A DNA stretch of 64,000 nt from Glossina fuscipes (Eukaryota; Arthropoda; Insecta; Diptera; Glossinidae): assembly GCF_014805625.2 (NCBI RefSeq), contig NW_023998469.1:1-64000 (forward strand). Direction: 5' to 3'. A program made the translations under genes and the position numbers. Shown in pieces: positions 49,901 through 61,590 of this stretch (position 1 is its first letter; every line of letters starts with the position of its first letter). The notes beneath the pieces are model-generated. The model had not been told where the DNA came from. It did no database searches and worked only from the letters and a program-made list of their open reading frames with translations.

Positions 49901-51540
49901 CTATTCCAAGCAAGATCACAGAGATATTACAAGTAAGAGGCCAAGCATTTGGAATCAGCCGTTAAGCAACCTAATTAGAATCTTTCTTATTAAAGTATAA
50001 TGAAACGAAAAAAAAAAAGTAGGAAGATATCTGAAAAATTTTTAAGTGATTGGAACTCTAGAATAGCAAATTTGATGCAAAGCCACAAACACTTACAATA
50101 AAAAGAAAACAAAACAACAATGTTTCTTTGATTAGTTAACGGTGACTATACCCCAAAAGACGCTTTATTTTGATCGTGAAAACATAGATTTTTAGGAATT
50201 TATTTTCTATCATAAGCCATCTTCCCGAGTTCATGTGTAGGACAAAGAATTAATACTTTTTTTAAGTGACTATGCCGATCTATAGAGAATTGTTAAGTAA
50301 AAGGCCTTCTCATTTTCTTTGAGTTCAGTTATTTTTGTAATTTCTCTCAGGCGAGCTTACATTCGTGACCAGAAGATTGCGTACTTGTACATTGCATACT
50401 TGTGAAAAAATTGTTTGTATTACATGTCGAGAAAAAGATGATTTTTACCAACTTTAAGCCACTAGCGTTGAGAAGATTGAAAGGTGGTCCGAAGAAAATT
50501 TTAGGGAAGCAATACGGCTTTCATCAAAACGCCTTGCGAAAGTTAATCAGTCGGCTCTCTCGTTATTCGTCCTTACGCACCTATATAAGTTAGAATTGTG
50601 CGAACGCAAGTATTGAGTTCGCGAGGTCAATAACTTCATTTGATATTTCGCTTCTTATTTTTATCTTCAAATTAGTAATAAGAGATAAGAAAACAAAAGA
50701 AGGTCTCCTTTAACCAGCATTAAAAAAGATGTCAATATCAACCTTGTATGCCATAGTCGCATCTGGCGCCTTAAGACTTTACGTGGAAACGCTTTTCCAT
50801 CACTTGTATTTCTGACTGCTTATATATTTCTTTTGTGCTCGTTGTGCCCTTCAGAGTTCTAGTTTTCTTGCAAAACATCGTCATCACCTTTTTAAATAAA
50901 ACCAGTAATTTTTTCTGATTTTTCTTTTTCCCCCGCCATAGGTTTGTTTAATTTAGAAATTCTTGCTTTTGCTCAGAAACTCGTTAATAATCAAGAGGAC
51001 TTTATTTTTTAGTATGCTGCGTGTTTTCATTTTGTTCATTTCTATTTGTTTTTTTATTCATTTTGATTCATTGTTCTATTCTATGCATCAAGTAGTGTAT
51101 GAAAATATGCATACGTGTATGCTGTGTTTCATGTGTGCGGGCAAACGGACAAATGAGATGAGTGCACCTGCTAGTACTTATAATGTATATGAAAATATGT
51201 AAATACAGCAAACGCATACAAACATAGATGCACATACGGACATTCAATACTAGTCCCGTACACGATACATTTATAAATCTTGTGAACGTACATTTTACAG
51301 CTACCGGTTTTGCTTGTCCAACCAGCTACAGTCAACAGGTGCTAACGTTATTGATACACGTTTCTAAACCAAGGTTTTTAAAAGGTGGCCTCAGCAAAAT
51401 TTTTCTATCTCTTTCTATTTTGAAGAGAAGTAATTATGTACCTATACTTAATGTATTCTTGATAAAGAGGTCAAACGTTAAAAAATTATGAATAACAATT
51501 ATTTAGTAACATTTAACGATATATCTTTTATATCTTATAG

Positions 51541-51565
51541 AAAAAAAAAAAAAAAAAAAAAAAAA
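51541..51565. repeat. A25 homopolymer
   Basis: Uninterrupted A run; no AATAAA lies just upstream and no retrocopy was recognised next to it. Confidence 0.9.
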
Positions 51566-52229
51566 TAGAAAAACGTGATTTGCAATCGGTGTTCCTTAAT
51601 GAAGAAATGTGACAAATCAATGGCATAGCTGTTGCATGTCCAGCAAATCTAATAAAAAATGTGTTTTACTAATTTTAAGTGCATTTAGTGCGACTCTGTC
51701 TTCTTAATCATGTTAAGTTTAAATTGCCTGATAACCTTTTGATCTCCTCATAAAATGCTTCCACACTTCAGGTCTAGATGGTATATAAACTCAAAAATTC
51801 ACTTTTTTTATAACGAATAAAAATCGCCTTCTAGTGAAGGAACACTACTTATTACTATGATTCACCCGAAAATTTCAGTTTCATTTTTCATCAATTCATG
51901 GAACCATGCCATAGAAACCATGCATTTCCATAAAAGTTTTTCTAAACTTCTTTTGTTTAATGCAATCTGCCTGCAGCAGCGTGATGTGCCTGTAGAAACT
52001 AGAGGAAAATAGCTTATGAAGTATATCTCTGTGGATTAAACCAGTCGTCAGACACCGATGTATTATGCGACGCCGTATGTGAGTCAATAGAATGTTATAT
52101 TCCTACAAAAAGCTTACTTTTTATGCGTTTCGAAAAATAGAACGCTTTACAAAAATCGATTGTATTCAGCCGAGGTCCTCTCGGCGCATATTCTAGCCTA
52201 CGCTAATAAGGATGCATGATAAGGCAAAC

Positions 52230-53230
52230 TAGTTGAATAAATTTGTTGGATTGGGCTATACATTAACTGGGATGTGCAAATTAGCTTAGTTTGAGCATGA
52301 AAACTATTACTTAGACTGTGCAAACTAGATTAGTTAGCCTATAGGGAATAGGTTAGTTAGAATCTGAAAACTCGATGAGTTAGTCTGTGCCGGCTATACC
52401 ACATAGCGTATGCGAACTAGGTTAGCTTAAATATGAAAACTTAATTAATTAATTAGTCTATGCAAACCAGACGGCTTAATTTATATTAATTAATTAAACT
52501 ATGGATTAATTAGGCTGTGCAAACTAGCCTTGGCTGGACATGAAAACTAAATTAACTAGCCTACGCGAATTAAATTAGTTAGCTTATGTGGAATAAATTA
52601 GTTAGAATCTACAAATTGAATAAGTTAGTCTGTGCGAACTAGATTAGTTAGGCTAAGCAACCTTGGTTAGCATAAATATGATAACTAGATTAGTTAATCT
52701 ATGCGGAATAGATTGGCTTGAGTAAGCATATTAAAAAGGTTGGACAATACAAACTGGTTTAATGCGTTAGACAAACTAAAATAACTGACCTATGCAAACT
52801 AAATTAGTTATGGCAAACGAACTAGTCTGTATATGAAAATTAGTAAAGCCGTTAATGCCAAGACGGCGCAAGTGATAACTACAAGATGTGAAAATGTATA
52901 ATTAAGTCCTGTGTGGGAACAAAAAAAAAAAAAACGAAATGAGTTTCCGATCAACCTAATGCATTAGTTACACAGATACATTGCGTGTATTAGTTTACGA
53001 TGAACTGAATGAGTTAACTTAATCGGTTATGCTTTATATAGTCAATATTATTATATAGTTGAAAGAGATTAGTTAGTCTATGCGAATTATATCCATTAGC
53101 CTATAAAAGTTCGATGGATTTCACTGTGAAGATTATATCAGTTAGTTGATTAAGGTAATTGGTTAGGGTAGGTATAGAAAATTAGTTACGCTATTCAAAT
53201 TTTTGTTTAGTTGGCTTTAATACGTTATAT
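52230..53230. repeat. Degenerate minisatellite, about 24-bp unit, with higher-order period
   Basis: A 1-kb tract is made of loosely repeated units near TATGCAAACTAGATTAGTTAG. Longer segments recur about 243 bp apart: TTAGAATCTGAAAACTCGAT (about 52358) against TTAGAATCTACAAATTGAAT (about 52601); CTAGGTTAGCTTAAATATGA (about 52417) against CTTGGTTAGCATAAATATGA (about 52662). Two orders of repetition are thus present. The last part (52980-53230) is more decayed. There is no coding frame. An A-run at 52921-52934 interrupts it. Confidence 0.75.
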
Positions 53231-54774
53231 ATTCGACCTGCACTATGTGTAGCTATGTGTGCATATATATATATATGCGCGTGTTCGAATCATATGCTCC
53301 GGTACTTCAGCTTTTGTATAATTTATTCTTCTTTTCCTATAATTCATCAGATAGCTAGCATTTCGCTAACTAAAAATTACATCCTTTTTCTGCTGTTTTC
53401 GCAAGTAGTTAATATGTTAACGCAAGGCTATTAGGATAGTTAACTTTCAATCAAAATTAATGTTAATAACCTGTTTTAACCTTACGTAACTGAAATGTGC
53501 GTTCAACTTGATAACATTTCATTTATTTTTATTAAACAATATTTGGTCGAATAAATTTTAAGATTTTTTTTTTTTGAAAAATTATTTATTGAGAGCATGC
53601 GAATAATTTGCATGTAAGGCTTTTCATTTTACTCTATCGAAGAAGTGTATGCTTCGTGTTTGGCACGCATTTCATTATGCGAGTGTGTGAGTGTGCGTAA
53701 GTGAGTGTATGCACGCGTATTTATGCTTACATATGCTCGCTAATGAAAACATTGCATAAAAGATCATTAATAGTTTTCAACATATATTTTTCATTATTGT
53801 GTGTGTCGCAGTTAGAAGCATTGTAATTGTAGTTGTAGTTAAAAAAAATTTATATTTTACATTTATTTATTTTCACAATTTTTTTTGCTTGTTTTTGTGT
53901 TTTTTTTATTTTTTTTTTTATTAAGCATATCTAACGAGATAAATAGGAAAAAAACTGTTTTTCATTTGGCTATTGAAACAGGTTTTTGAAATAAGTATCG
54001 GAATGTTGAGATTACTAAACTCATACGATATCATAGATATTAGTTTGTTTTTTTATCTATAAAAATATTCTCACACACCATAGTTACAATACTAGTAATT
54101 CGTGTTCGTATGTTAGGGGAATGTTATGAATTTGTGATTTGGCATAATTTGCTGATGTGTGTGTGTGTGTTTGCAAGCGTTCACATTTAAAATTGTTTAA
54201 TGATAGGTTTGCGCATTAAAGAAACTGTTACTTGCCAGAGAAGTGTACCAGATTTTATTGCTTGTTCACTAGCATTAAGGAAAAAGTAATTTATAGTGAA
54301 ATTTTTTTTTTTCTTTTGTGAAGCAATTGTTGTGTGTTTTTCTACGAAATAATTGAAATTTTTGTTATCAAATCGGGAGTTGAACGAGGCCCTCCCCATT
54401 TAGCTATAAACTTAGGAAATCGGTCGTCTGTTATACGATCGGGAAATAAACAAAATTATTAGCATAGCCAATTAAGAAATCTCTCCCAGTCCGCATTTCC
54501 CTTTGCATAGCTAGCATAGCGTAGCACATTTTAGATTTCAAAAGTGAGATAAGTGCTTTTAGCTTTTCTTTTTTTCGCGTATTACTGGAGGAGGTATCCC
54601 TATTTTATTATCGTTCGTTATTATTTATACTGGATATAATTCAGATCATAGTTTAGTTTAACCAAGCTTCAAATAGGAAGGAAACTTTAGTAACATAATA
54701 TTTAAAATCGCATTTGCAAAAATAAAATAGTTAAGAAAAAATGGTGTTTTTTAATTCAATAGATAAATTTTATT
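53231..54774. other. Spacer, no gene seen
   Basis: AT-rich with TG-rich patches (53682-53712, 54158-54171). Nothing recognised. Confidence 0.5.
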
Positions 54775-55065
54775 TATTTTTTTTTTAAATGATCAATTAC
54801 TGTGGAAAGAGAAAGGAAGTCGGAAATAGGGAGATGATGGCCGGTTGCGATATGGTGATGGCCAGAAAGAAGTGTGGAAAGAAATATAGTTAGGTGGAGA
54901 CTGCTGTCTTGTCAGTGTGTGTGTGGGTAAGCACCGACTAAACAGCCATTCTAGCTAAGTCTGCCCCTTGCAATTTGAACAAGAGGACATCGAGTCGATA
55001 GTACCTATACGACAGCCCATTACGGGCAACTCATCCTGTGTGTGCATAATGTTTCCTATATATGG
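54775..55065 (-). repeat. SINE-like remnant, tRNA type (copy 1)
   Basis: Read on the minus strand: a B-box-like TTGTTCAAATTGCAAGGGG, a body with CACTTCTTTCTGGCCATCAC, and an A-rich end (about 54771-54785). The same order of features occurs at 62358-62640. No A box was confirmed. Confidence 0.3.
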
Positions 55066-55359
55066 ATATATGATCCCTATATGTTTATAAACACCATAAT
55101 GGTCAGGGAAAAGAAGTAAGAAAAGTGGAATAAGGTGGAAAAATGGAAGAGTTGTGAGTTTGGACCACATGCCAAACGTAGTTAAAGTATGATCTACCGC
55201 TCGGGGAAATGATTGTCACCCTTCTTATCTACTAGGATATGCGGCAAGCACAGTTTATGAAATAAAAGTAACGATTACAACTTTTAAAATCGTGTAGCAA
55301 TCATTTAATATTAATATTGCATGCGTTTACCGCTTTCAACAATGATTATAACTTGAGTA

Positions 55360-56205
55360 GTCTTGCAAGTATATTTATATTCCTTCTATTATGAATCGAT
55401 TTAAACATGCCCGTCTGTCTATTCGTCTGTCCGTCTATGTAATGTCTCTCGAAAATATTCCCCTGACCGCAAAAATTAAGCTATGTACTGAAAACGTAGC
55501 AGAAACATTAGATGCTCGTGCAGGCATGCACGTTGATAATGAAAAGTGGGCAAATCAGTCAAAGGACACGCCTACACTACCACGTGAACTGAAATAATTT
55601 CTAAAGAGATGAAATATTGTATTTTATTCGTTATTCATGCAAAAGCGCATATGTGTACCACAAAATTTAAACGTATATTTCACGCTTAATGCTCTAGTGC
55701 CTTGACCATGGGCTATCCAATATTATAGTGTATCAAAATTTAATTTTTTTTTTCAGTTCTCTTGTAACGAGTAAAAGCAAACTTTAAAGACCCCATAAAT
55801 TGTATGAATTCTTCGCCATTTTCAAATTCGTAATGCATCTAAGCGCGTCTGTCTGTCCAACTGTGTAGGGTCTGTAGTAAACATTTTCCCATTTGAAAAA
55901 ATGAAGATATCGCCCATAAACTTGAAAATGTTTGAAACTTTTGAAAGAACATACCGACAGGGTTTCCACGTGGCCGTAAGAAAAACTGTGAATACCTATG
56001 CTCTCCGTGTATTTTGCTTCTTATTCGTCAAGTAAAACGCATATATCATATAAATATCGATTTTTATACTGGAAAAGGATAAAATCAGTCGCGCCTACTC
56101 GACCTTTTAGGAGAAGGGAATTTAGTACTTTTCCTTTCTTTTAGAATAACGGTGATGGTTATTAGAGATTTGGTGGCAACCGAATGTAATTTTCTAAGTT
56201 GTTTT
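55360..56205 (+). repeat. HINE-B element
   Basis: First island CCCGTCTGTCTATTCGTCTG (55410) with CCTGACCGCAAAAATTAAGC and GGACACGCCTACACTACCAC. Second island GCGCGTCTGTCTGTCCAACT (55843) with GTAGTAAACATTTTCCC. Tail ACGGTGATGGTTATTAGAGA, then CAACCGAATGTAATTTTCTAAG. The two islands are further apart (about 435 bp) than in other copies (about 230-240 bp), so extra DNA is present between them. Confidence 0.55.
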
Positions 56206-56285
56206 ATTTAAATATTTTTAATAAATACAATGACTATGTAAATATGTTTGTAGAGAAATAAATTGCATGTGGAAGCGTGGGAATA

Positions 56286-56372
56286 TATCGCTCTCTCTCT
56301 CTCTCTCAGTCTCTGTTTTTCACACAGGCACACACACGAACGCACATGCTTTAACTCTCCCTCTCTCTCTCG
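56286..56372. repeat. (CT)n / (CA)n tracts
   Basis: CT runs at 56291-56308 and 56356-56369 flank a CACACAGGCACACACACG stretch. Confidence 0.8.
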
Positions 56373-57655
56373 GGTATACGTATATATCTTGATTCTTAAT
56401 ACAGAAAATCCTAAAAAGGGACGCTTTGAGGCAAGATACCTATTTCGGCAAATTTCATTCTTAACTTATACTTTAAATGGCATTCAAACTTGTTAAGGAA
56501 AAAAAACTTGTAAAATTTTCACGAATTTCTCCGTCTTCTTTCAACACCGATGTTCTTACGCATATTGCATTGTGCTTAAAAAAGAAGTTGTCAAAGAGAA
56601 TCTTACTGCAGATAGTGTATCGCTTATTTAAATTTGAAAATACAAATATTTGGTTTGTGTCATGGCCAGTTATAGTTTCCATTTTGTCGCATTTCAATGA
56701 ACGTTTTATAATATAAAATATTTCTTTTCATTTTTGTTGGCGAAGAAAAATTAAAATTGCAGAACTATGTCAGTTTTCATTTCAATTCGTTAAGTCTTTA
56801 ATTGTTTTTTGGCTAAGAAACATTAACTGACCTATTGTTTATGGTTACAATTGTTGTCTTTCTTACAATAACGCCCCAAATGGCAATGACTTTAATCTTA
56901 ATTCGTTTCTTTCTTATTTTCAATTTTATATTTGTGCTACATGACAAATAAAGCCTTCTACAATGTTTTCTATACCGTTTGTAACAAAATGTTACGTATA
57001 TGATATATGTATACATACATATACGTTTAAACAAGCGTTTGCTGTAGAAGTCTACTTTTCAAACTTCTGATAGAATATTGAACTTACCCTTTCAGTGCAT
57101 TTTTGTGCGTTATCTTTGCAAAGGCGGTGACTGTACTTTCCAAGAACGTCCGTTATCTTTAAGACTTTCCCACTAATTGGAAAAACTAATGTTTTAAAAA
57201 TCATTTTGATAATTACCGTTATTTCTACGCTAGGTTGTACGAATATCAAGCATACACACTGTTTTGGTAGTTGAACAAAAATTATCTATCCTCTAAAGAT
57301 TCAATATATCCCAAGCCGCGGACGATTTTTTTCTAGCATTTAGACATTTTTGTATTCTTCTTTCTTTAGGTAGCGTAAGCTCGTTCCAGACATTAATATA
57401 ATGTTCCGCTAAAAATGAGGATTGAGAATTGAAGTAAAAAAAATTCGGTTAGATGGAAACCCTATTTCAACCTGCTTTCAATATAGATATTCTTCTACAT
57501 GGTAACAAGATTTAATGTTTTGTTCTTTATGAGTCCAACGACAATAAGTTCTTCAATATAGAAAGTCAAGTATTTTAAATTTGTTTTCCTCCCGTAAAGG
57601 GCTTTTTCAAAAAAATCGCTTTTATAAATTTTTATCTTACATTATTTTATAAAAT
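56373..57655. other. Spacer, no gene seen
   Basis: Frames at 56477-56716 (+) and 56473-56697 (-) overlap one another and carry no recognised domain. Confidence 0.45.
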
Positions 57656-57755
57656 TCCTAATTTTTGCCTTTAGACTATAATAAGCGATGCATAATAAAT
57701 GGTGTATAGGGTATTTAATAGTCCATTTTACCAAATTATAACGTTATAATTTGTT
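57656..57755 (+). repeat. HINE-A tail fragment
   Basis: TGGTGTATAGGGTATTTAAT, AGTCCATTTTACCAAATTAT, AACGTTATAATTTG: a decayed 3' terminus with the hairpin weakened. Confidence 0.5.
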
Positions 57756-57992
57756 TTATTTTGATATCTCGCTATACATTTTACCTAAAGATAAGATACA
57801 TTCATTTTAAGGTATCGCTTGTAACACAAAGGAAAACGTATTAGTATTGAAACATATTCTTCTAATAGTATTAGGTCTTAGGTATTAGGAAAGCTTCAAC
57901 AAGTCTGCGCACATTTGCCTCTCTTTTTTTTCACCACTGAATGTTGAGTTAGCAAACTAAAACGAAGATAGTTCATCTTAATATTAAGTGAG

Positions 57993-58256
57993 ATGCCCAT
58001 GGCTACGCATAAAGTTGGTTTACGTCAATGTGTATTGTATGAACCGTACCAAGGAAGAAACGCTACAGAAGCGTGTAGAAAGTTATTGAAATTGTTTGGT
58101 AAAGGTACAGTTTCTGATAGAAAAGCCAGAAGATGGTTCGAAAAAGTTAAAATATCTGAGTTCGATCTCTCTGATACACCGCGCTCCGGCCGTGTCAGAG
58201 GAACATTCTTTTTGGGGACAACATTAGAGATTGTGGAAAGACTGGAGGACGAATAG
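57993..58256 (+). mobile_element. Mariner-type HTH (HTH_48) N-terminal fragment
   Basis: An 87-codon frame begins MATHKVGLRQCVLYEPYQGR after an upstream Met and continues NATEACRKLLKLFGKGTVSD, RKARRWFEKVKISEFDLSDT, PRSGR. This is the first DNA-binding helix-turn-helix of mariner/SETMAR transposases (consensus FEFKRGxNAAETARNI..FGEGSVNERTVRRWFxKFRSGDFSLEDEPRSGRP). The domain is complete and unbroken, but the frame ends 20 residues later with no linker or DDD domain, and the sequence after RSGR does not look like transposase. It is probably a truncated relic. The intact HTH also allows a short DNA-binding protein. Confidence 0.65.
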
Positions 58257-59336
58257 CACTTTCCAGCAGACCTATTACACTTATCCTTGGTAAGGGTAAG
58301 ATCGTGTCGATTTCCATATGCTCATTTCTCCAAATGGTTTTGGTGTTTTATTACATGCGGTCCCATTGTAAGCAGTATTAAGAAAAAAATTTTCCAGACA
58401 ACCGATTGTTACCGAAACTATTAATAAACTTTTAATAATATTTACAATAAAGGTGCCCTACTGATGCCTTGGCGTAGCTTAATTGCAAAAAAGGGAATTG
58501 AGATGTTTGTCTCTCTACATGAAATGAAGCGTGCCTAAGATTCGCTTTGAGTGCAATTTTATTACTTATTTCATACTCGATTTGTGCGGCATTGCTATTG
58601 TGCTGGCCTTAATTGTTTATAAAATTTTGTGTTTTTGGCATGTTGGCAAATGCCAACATTTCAAACAGACAAGGAAAGAAAAAAAAAATACTAAAAACTC
58701 TACACATAATACAGCGAATCTTATGCACCCGTGAGGAATATTTTAAACTTCAATAGATGTGTTTGTCATGCAAATGTTTTACTGCCATTTCTGAAAGTAA
58801 AGAAGTGTGCCAAGCTTTAACTTTTTATTACAAGTTAAAAATTTGAAATTTAATCGGACAGACGTAAAGAAGTAAAAGGCAGTCAAACTGAATCTGTTCA
58901 GAATCTCAAAGTTAACAAAAATGTTATTGTAAAAGATGGATTACCTGCTGTTGTTTATTATTTATTTACTTATTTATTTTTTTTAGTTACATACGAAGCT
59001 ACGATTAGTCGTTCTCATTTAGGAGACAAAGCTTTCTTAGGAATTCTGTCTTTTCGTTTGCAATTTCTTTTTTAGAAGTTCTCCTGTTCTTTCGAATACT
59101 CAAAAAAGATCCCTAAACAGGTCTAAGAGGAGGCGAATTACTTATGTGGTTCAAAAATTTGATTTTAAATTGAAATTAAACGATCATCACTGCAAGCCCC
59201 AAATTTTTCAAACTACCTGCACCTCAACGTGTCTCACTTCGAATTTGTTTGTTTTACTTTTTCAAATCTTGCGAACGATTTTCACAGCTTTTTGGAAAAA
59301 TAGAAATTTTTTATTAATATCGATACTATTCCTTTT
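58257..59336. other. Spacer, no gene seen
   Basis: AT-rich. Frames at 58531-58734 and 59146-59406 (+) are short and unrecognised; the latter runs into the HINE-A head. Confidence 0.45.
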
Positions 59337-59690
59337 TATACCCTACACCACTTGTGGCACAAGTTGCATATTTGGCTTCCGCGGATGCATGCAACGCTCA
59401 GAATGACTTGAGATAAACCCGCATTTTATTATATCAATCGATTCAGAATCATTTTCTCTTAGCCAGTCTGTGCGTCCATCTGTCCCGTTTTCTTCTGTTC
59501 CAAGTACAGGTCCCAATTTTTGAGATAATTTGATAAAGTTTGGTGCACTATTGTAGCGCTATTGACAATGGTTCGGATCGGACCACTTTTTCGACCACTT
59601 TTTATGTAACACCTTATTTTAAAAAGTAACATGAATAACTTGTAGGCCATTTACCGTAAGGTACCGTGCCCCATTTTACAAAAGAAGGTT
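59337..59690 (+). repeat. HINE-A 5' fragment
   Basis: Head TTATACCCTACACCACTTGT, then CTTCCGCGGATGCATGCAAC, TTGAGATAAACCCGC, and AATGGTTCGGATCGGACCAC with TATGTAACACCTTATTTTAA. The 3' half is missing. Confidence 0.55.
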
Positions 59691-59898
59691 GTTATGAAGT
59701 AAAATATAAAGTTAATTGGCTACTAATTGAAGTACGTTCAAGGCGCGTCTGCAGATTAAAAAAATTTTCTTTTTTTTGTACTGTGATTTATTTTTAAAAA
59801 GTTACTTAAAATTCCCAATAAATCTTTACGCGTGTACGAATTAATTCCTTCAATGCATTGAAAAAATGATTCATAATTTCGTACTCGTTGGGCAGAGA

Positions 59899-59977
59899 GG
59901 GAAAGAGAGAGAGAGAGAGAGAGAGAAAGGGAGAAAGAGAGATAGAGAGGGAGAGAAAGCGAGAGAGAGAGAGAGAA

Positions 59978-60021
<44 letters not shown>

Positions 60022-60024
60022 CAT
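59899..60024. repeat. (GA)n tract
   Basis: About 125 bp of almost pure GAGA with a few AAAG and GCGA interruptions. It gives artificial Arg/Glu-rich (+) and Ser/Leu-rich (-) frames. Long GA tracts can bind GAGA factor in flies. Confidence 0.9.
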
Positions 60025-60329
60025 TCTCAGTTAAATAACGCTGAACCTTTGCCTATATTTCCACGTCTGGGAGAAAAATTAATTTTTAAAAGAATAAGAA
60101 CAAGAAGAAGAATGAAATTCTTAAACTTAATAAATACATTTCTCGGACCGGACAAGGGAATATGAAAAAACTCTTCGTCATGTCAATTTCTTTACATTCG
60201 ATAGGGTAATGCCAGTGTTCTTGTGCAGCATCGCACTGGAAAGTCTAAAATTTCGACGATGTCTCTCAACAAAATATGATCAATATGTATACCTTAACCT
60301 GAGACTCGTTTTTCTAGTTTCATTTTTGC

Positions 60330-60712
60330 GTATTTGAGATTTCTAATAAATAAAGGCCGACATACAGACGAACAGCCCAACAATTATATTTTAATGTTTT
60401 CGGGATCTAAAATCTATCCCGAATATGTACCTATAATAAATGGAGACACGACCGCCCATCACTTCCGGTTGTACCCTTGAATTCGTCATATAAGAATCAC
60501 ATTTACTACGCGATCGTCCATAAAAATATAAATGACAAATTGCAAAACAAAAGGCGTAAAGGGTTAAGATCGCTAAGAAATAAAGTATTATTTTTAAATT
60601 TACGTAAAAAGAAAATATTACTAATTTACAATGTCTTTTATACGAAAGTAGTGATGGGTATAAAAGATTCGATACCGATTGAATTTAATTCTCTTAGCTG
60701 TTTTTTTGTACA
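60330..60712 (+). repeat. HINE-B 3' fragment
   Basis: Ends with GTGATGGGTATAAAAGATTC, a hairpin-like GATACCGATTGAATTTAATT and CTCTTAGCTGTTTTTTTG, matching the tails at 42150-42205 and 63620-63668. The head is absent. Confidence 0.5.
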
Positions 60713-61256
60713 ATCGTAATTATAGTTTCAATAACAAATTCCAAGTAATATTGGGACAATAATCGAATTCTCGGAAAAAAAGGACTGTATGTTTTATTCA
60801 AAGGTGCATAACCATAACCACGGGCTATTAGTATTTTTGGTAAAGTGTGTTGCTATTCAACCATCTTTGACAGAACATTTTGCAGTTGTTCTCTTGAACG
60901 TCGAAATCAAGATATTTTCTAAGGCCCCATGATATCGCTATCATTTCGAATGGATGGTAAATTTAGAACCGCTGACTTCCACTTGAGAGACTTATGATTA
61001 CGTTAACAAAGCAAAGGAAAAGTTTATTTACCTGTGCTTCTAAAGCAACCATCGATAACAAAAAACTTCCATTTTCATCTTACGCTAAATAATAATTCTG
61101 GGTCGTCGATATTTGAAAATTTTATTACAAGCGAGTTTTAGTCTTTTTCTCTAAGGCTTTTGGGAAATTTTTCCCCGTTAATGTTTTTTTCTTTGGAGGT
61201 ATTTAGTTCTCTTCCATAACGGATCGGATGAAAAGCTTCGTCAAAGAGACGATCAT
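60713..61256. other. Spacer, no gene seen
   Basis: Lies 3' of the coding-like exon on the minus strand; could contain its 3' untranslated region. No clear AATAAA was assigned. Confidence 0.4.
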
Positions 61257-61589
61257 TTATAAGAAAAGCCCAAGTGGATCTTTGGTAAATACTTTAATGT
61301 TGAAGTCTCCACTTCGGATTAAAGCAAAAAGATTGGCACCTTTAAGAAAAGTATTACGTTTTCGTGTTGTAAGCATATAACCATTTTCGTAATTTGTGTT
61401 CGGATGTGAATTTAGAAGTAAAGTTGACCTCGTTCGCATATCCATCACGTGGGTTTTGCGGTGCTTTCGTAAAATAATATTTCTTCGATGCATTTTTAAC
61501 GACAGTTTTTTTATTAAGCGTAGCATTTCTCGCATATGTCGTAAAGTAGGTCGATTCTTTAGACTTGATTTGATCTTCTTCTTATCGTG
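61257..61589 (-). CDS. Probable terminal exon of an unrecognised basic protein
   Basis: A pyrimidine-rich acceptor (ending TTTACTTTAG at 61590) opens a 110-codon exon ending TAA at 61257-61259. It starts HDKKKIKSSLKNRPTLRHM, is very basic in the first half (IKKLSLKMHRRNIILRKHRK), and has a well-formed second half (LLLNSHPNTNYENGYMLTTR, KRNTFLKGANLFALIRSGDF) ending DPLGLFL. The open length, balanced composition and conventional acceptor in AT-rich DNA argue for real coding sequence. I do not recognise a domain. The upstream exon, expected at higher coordinates on this strand, was not found within the window and may lie beyond a long intron. Confidence is limited by the lack of a named homologue. 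Confidence 0.45.
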   Translation of the reverse strand, partial: HDKKKIKSSLKNRPTLRHMREMLRLIKKLSLKMHRRNIILRKHRKTHVMDMRTRSTLLLNSHPNTNYENGYMLTTRKRNTFLKGANLFALIRSGDFNIKVFTKDPLGLFL

Positions 61590-61590
61590 C

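Larger units (their letters stand above)
44751..52229. other. Long spacer, no gene seen
   Basis: About 7.5 kb of AT-rich DNA. Frames such as 49522-49857 (+) and 47759-47992 (-) show no recognised domain. It contains a (TA)n tract at 46906-46936 and A-runs at 47131-47149 and 51541-51565. Confidence 0.45.

Noticed and set aside
53240..53330. GTGTTCGAATC as a tRNA B box
   Set aside because: No matching acceptor stem, anticodon arm or A box upstream; no tRNA gene was found anywhere in the window.
59806..60165. Arg/Glu-rich (+) and Ser/Leu-rich (-) open frames
   Set aside because: They are translations of a (GA)n microsatellite.
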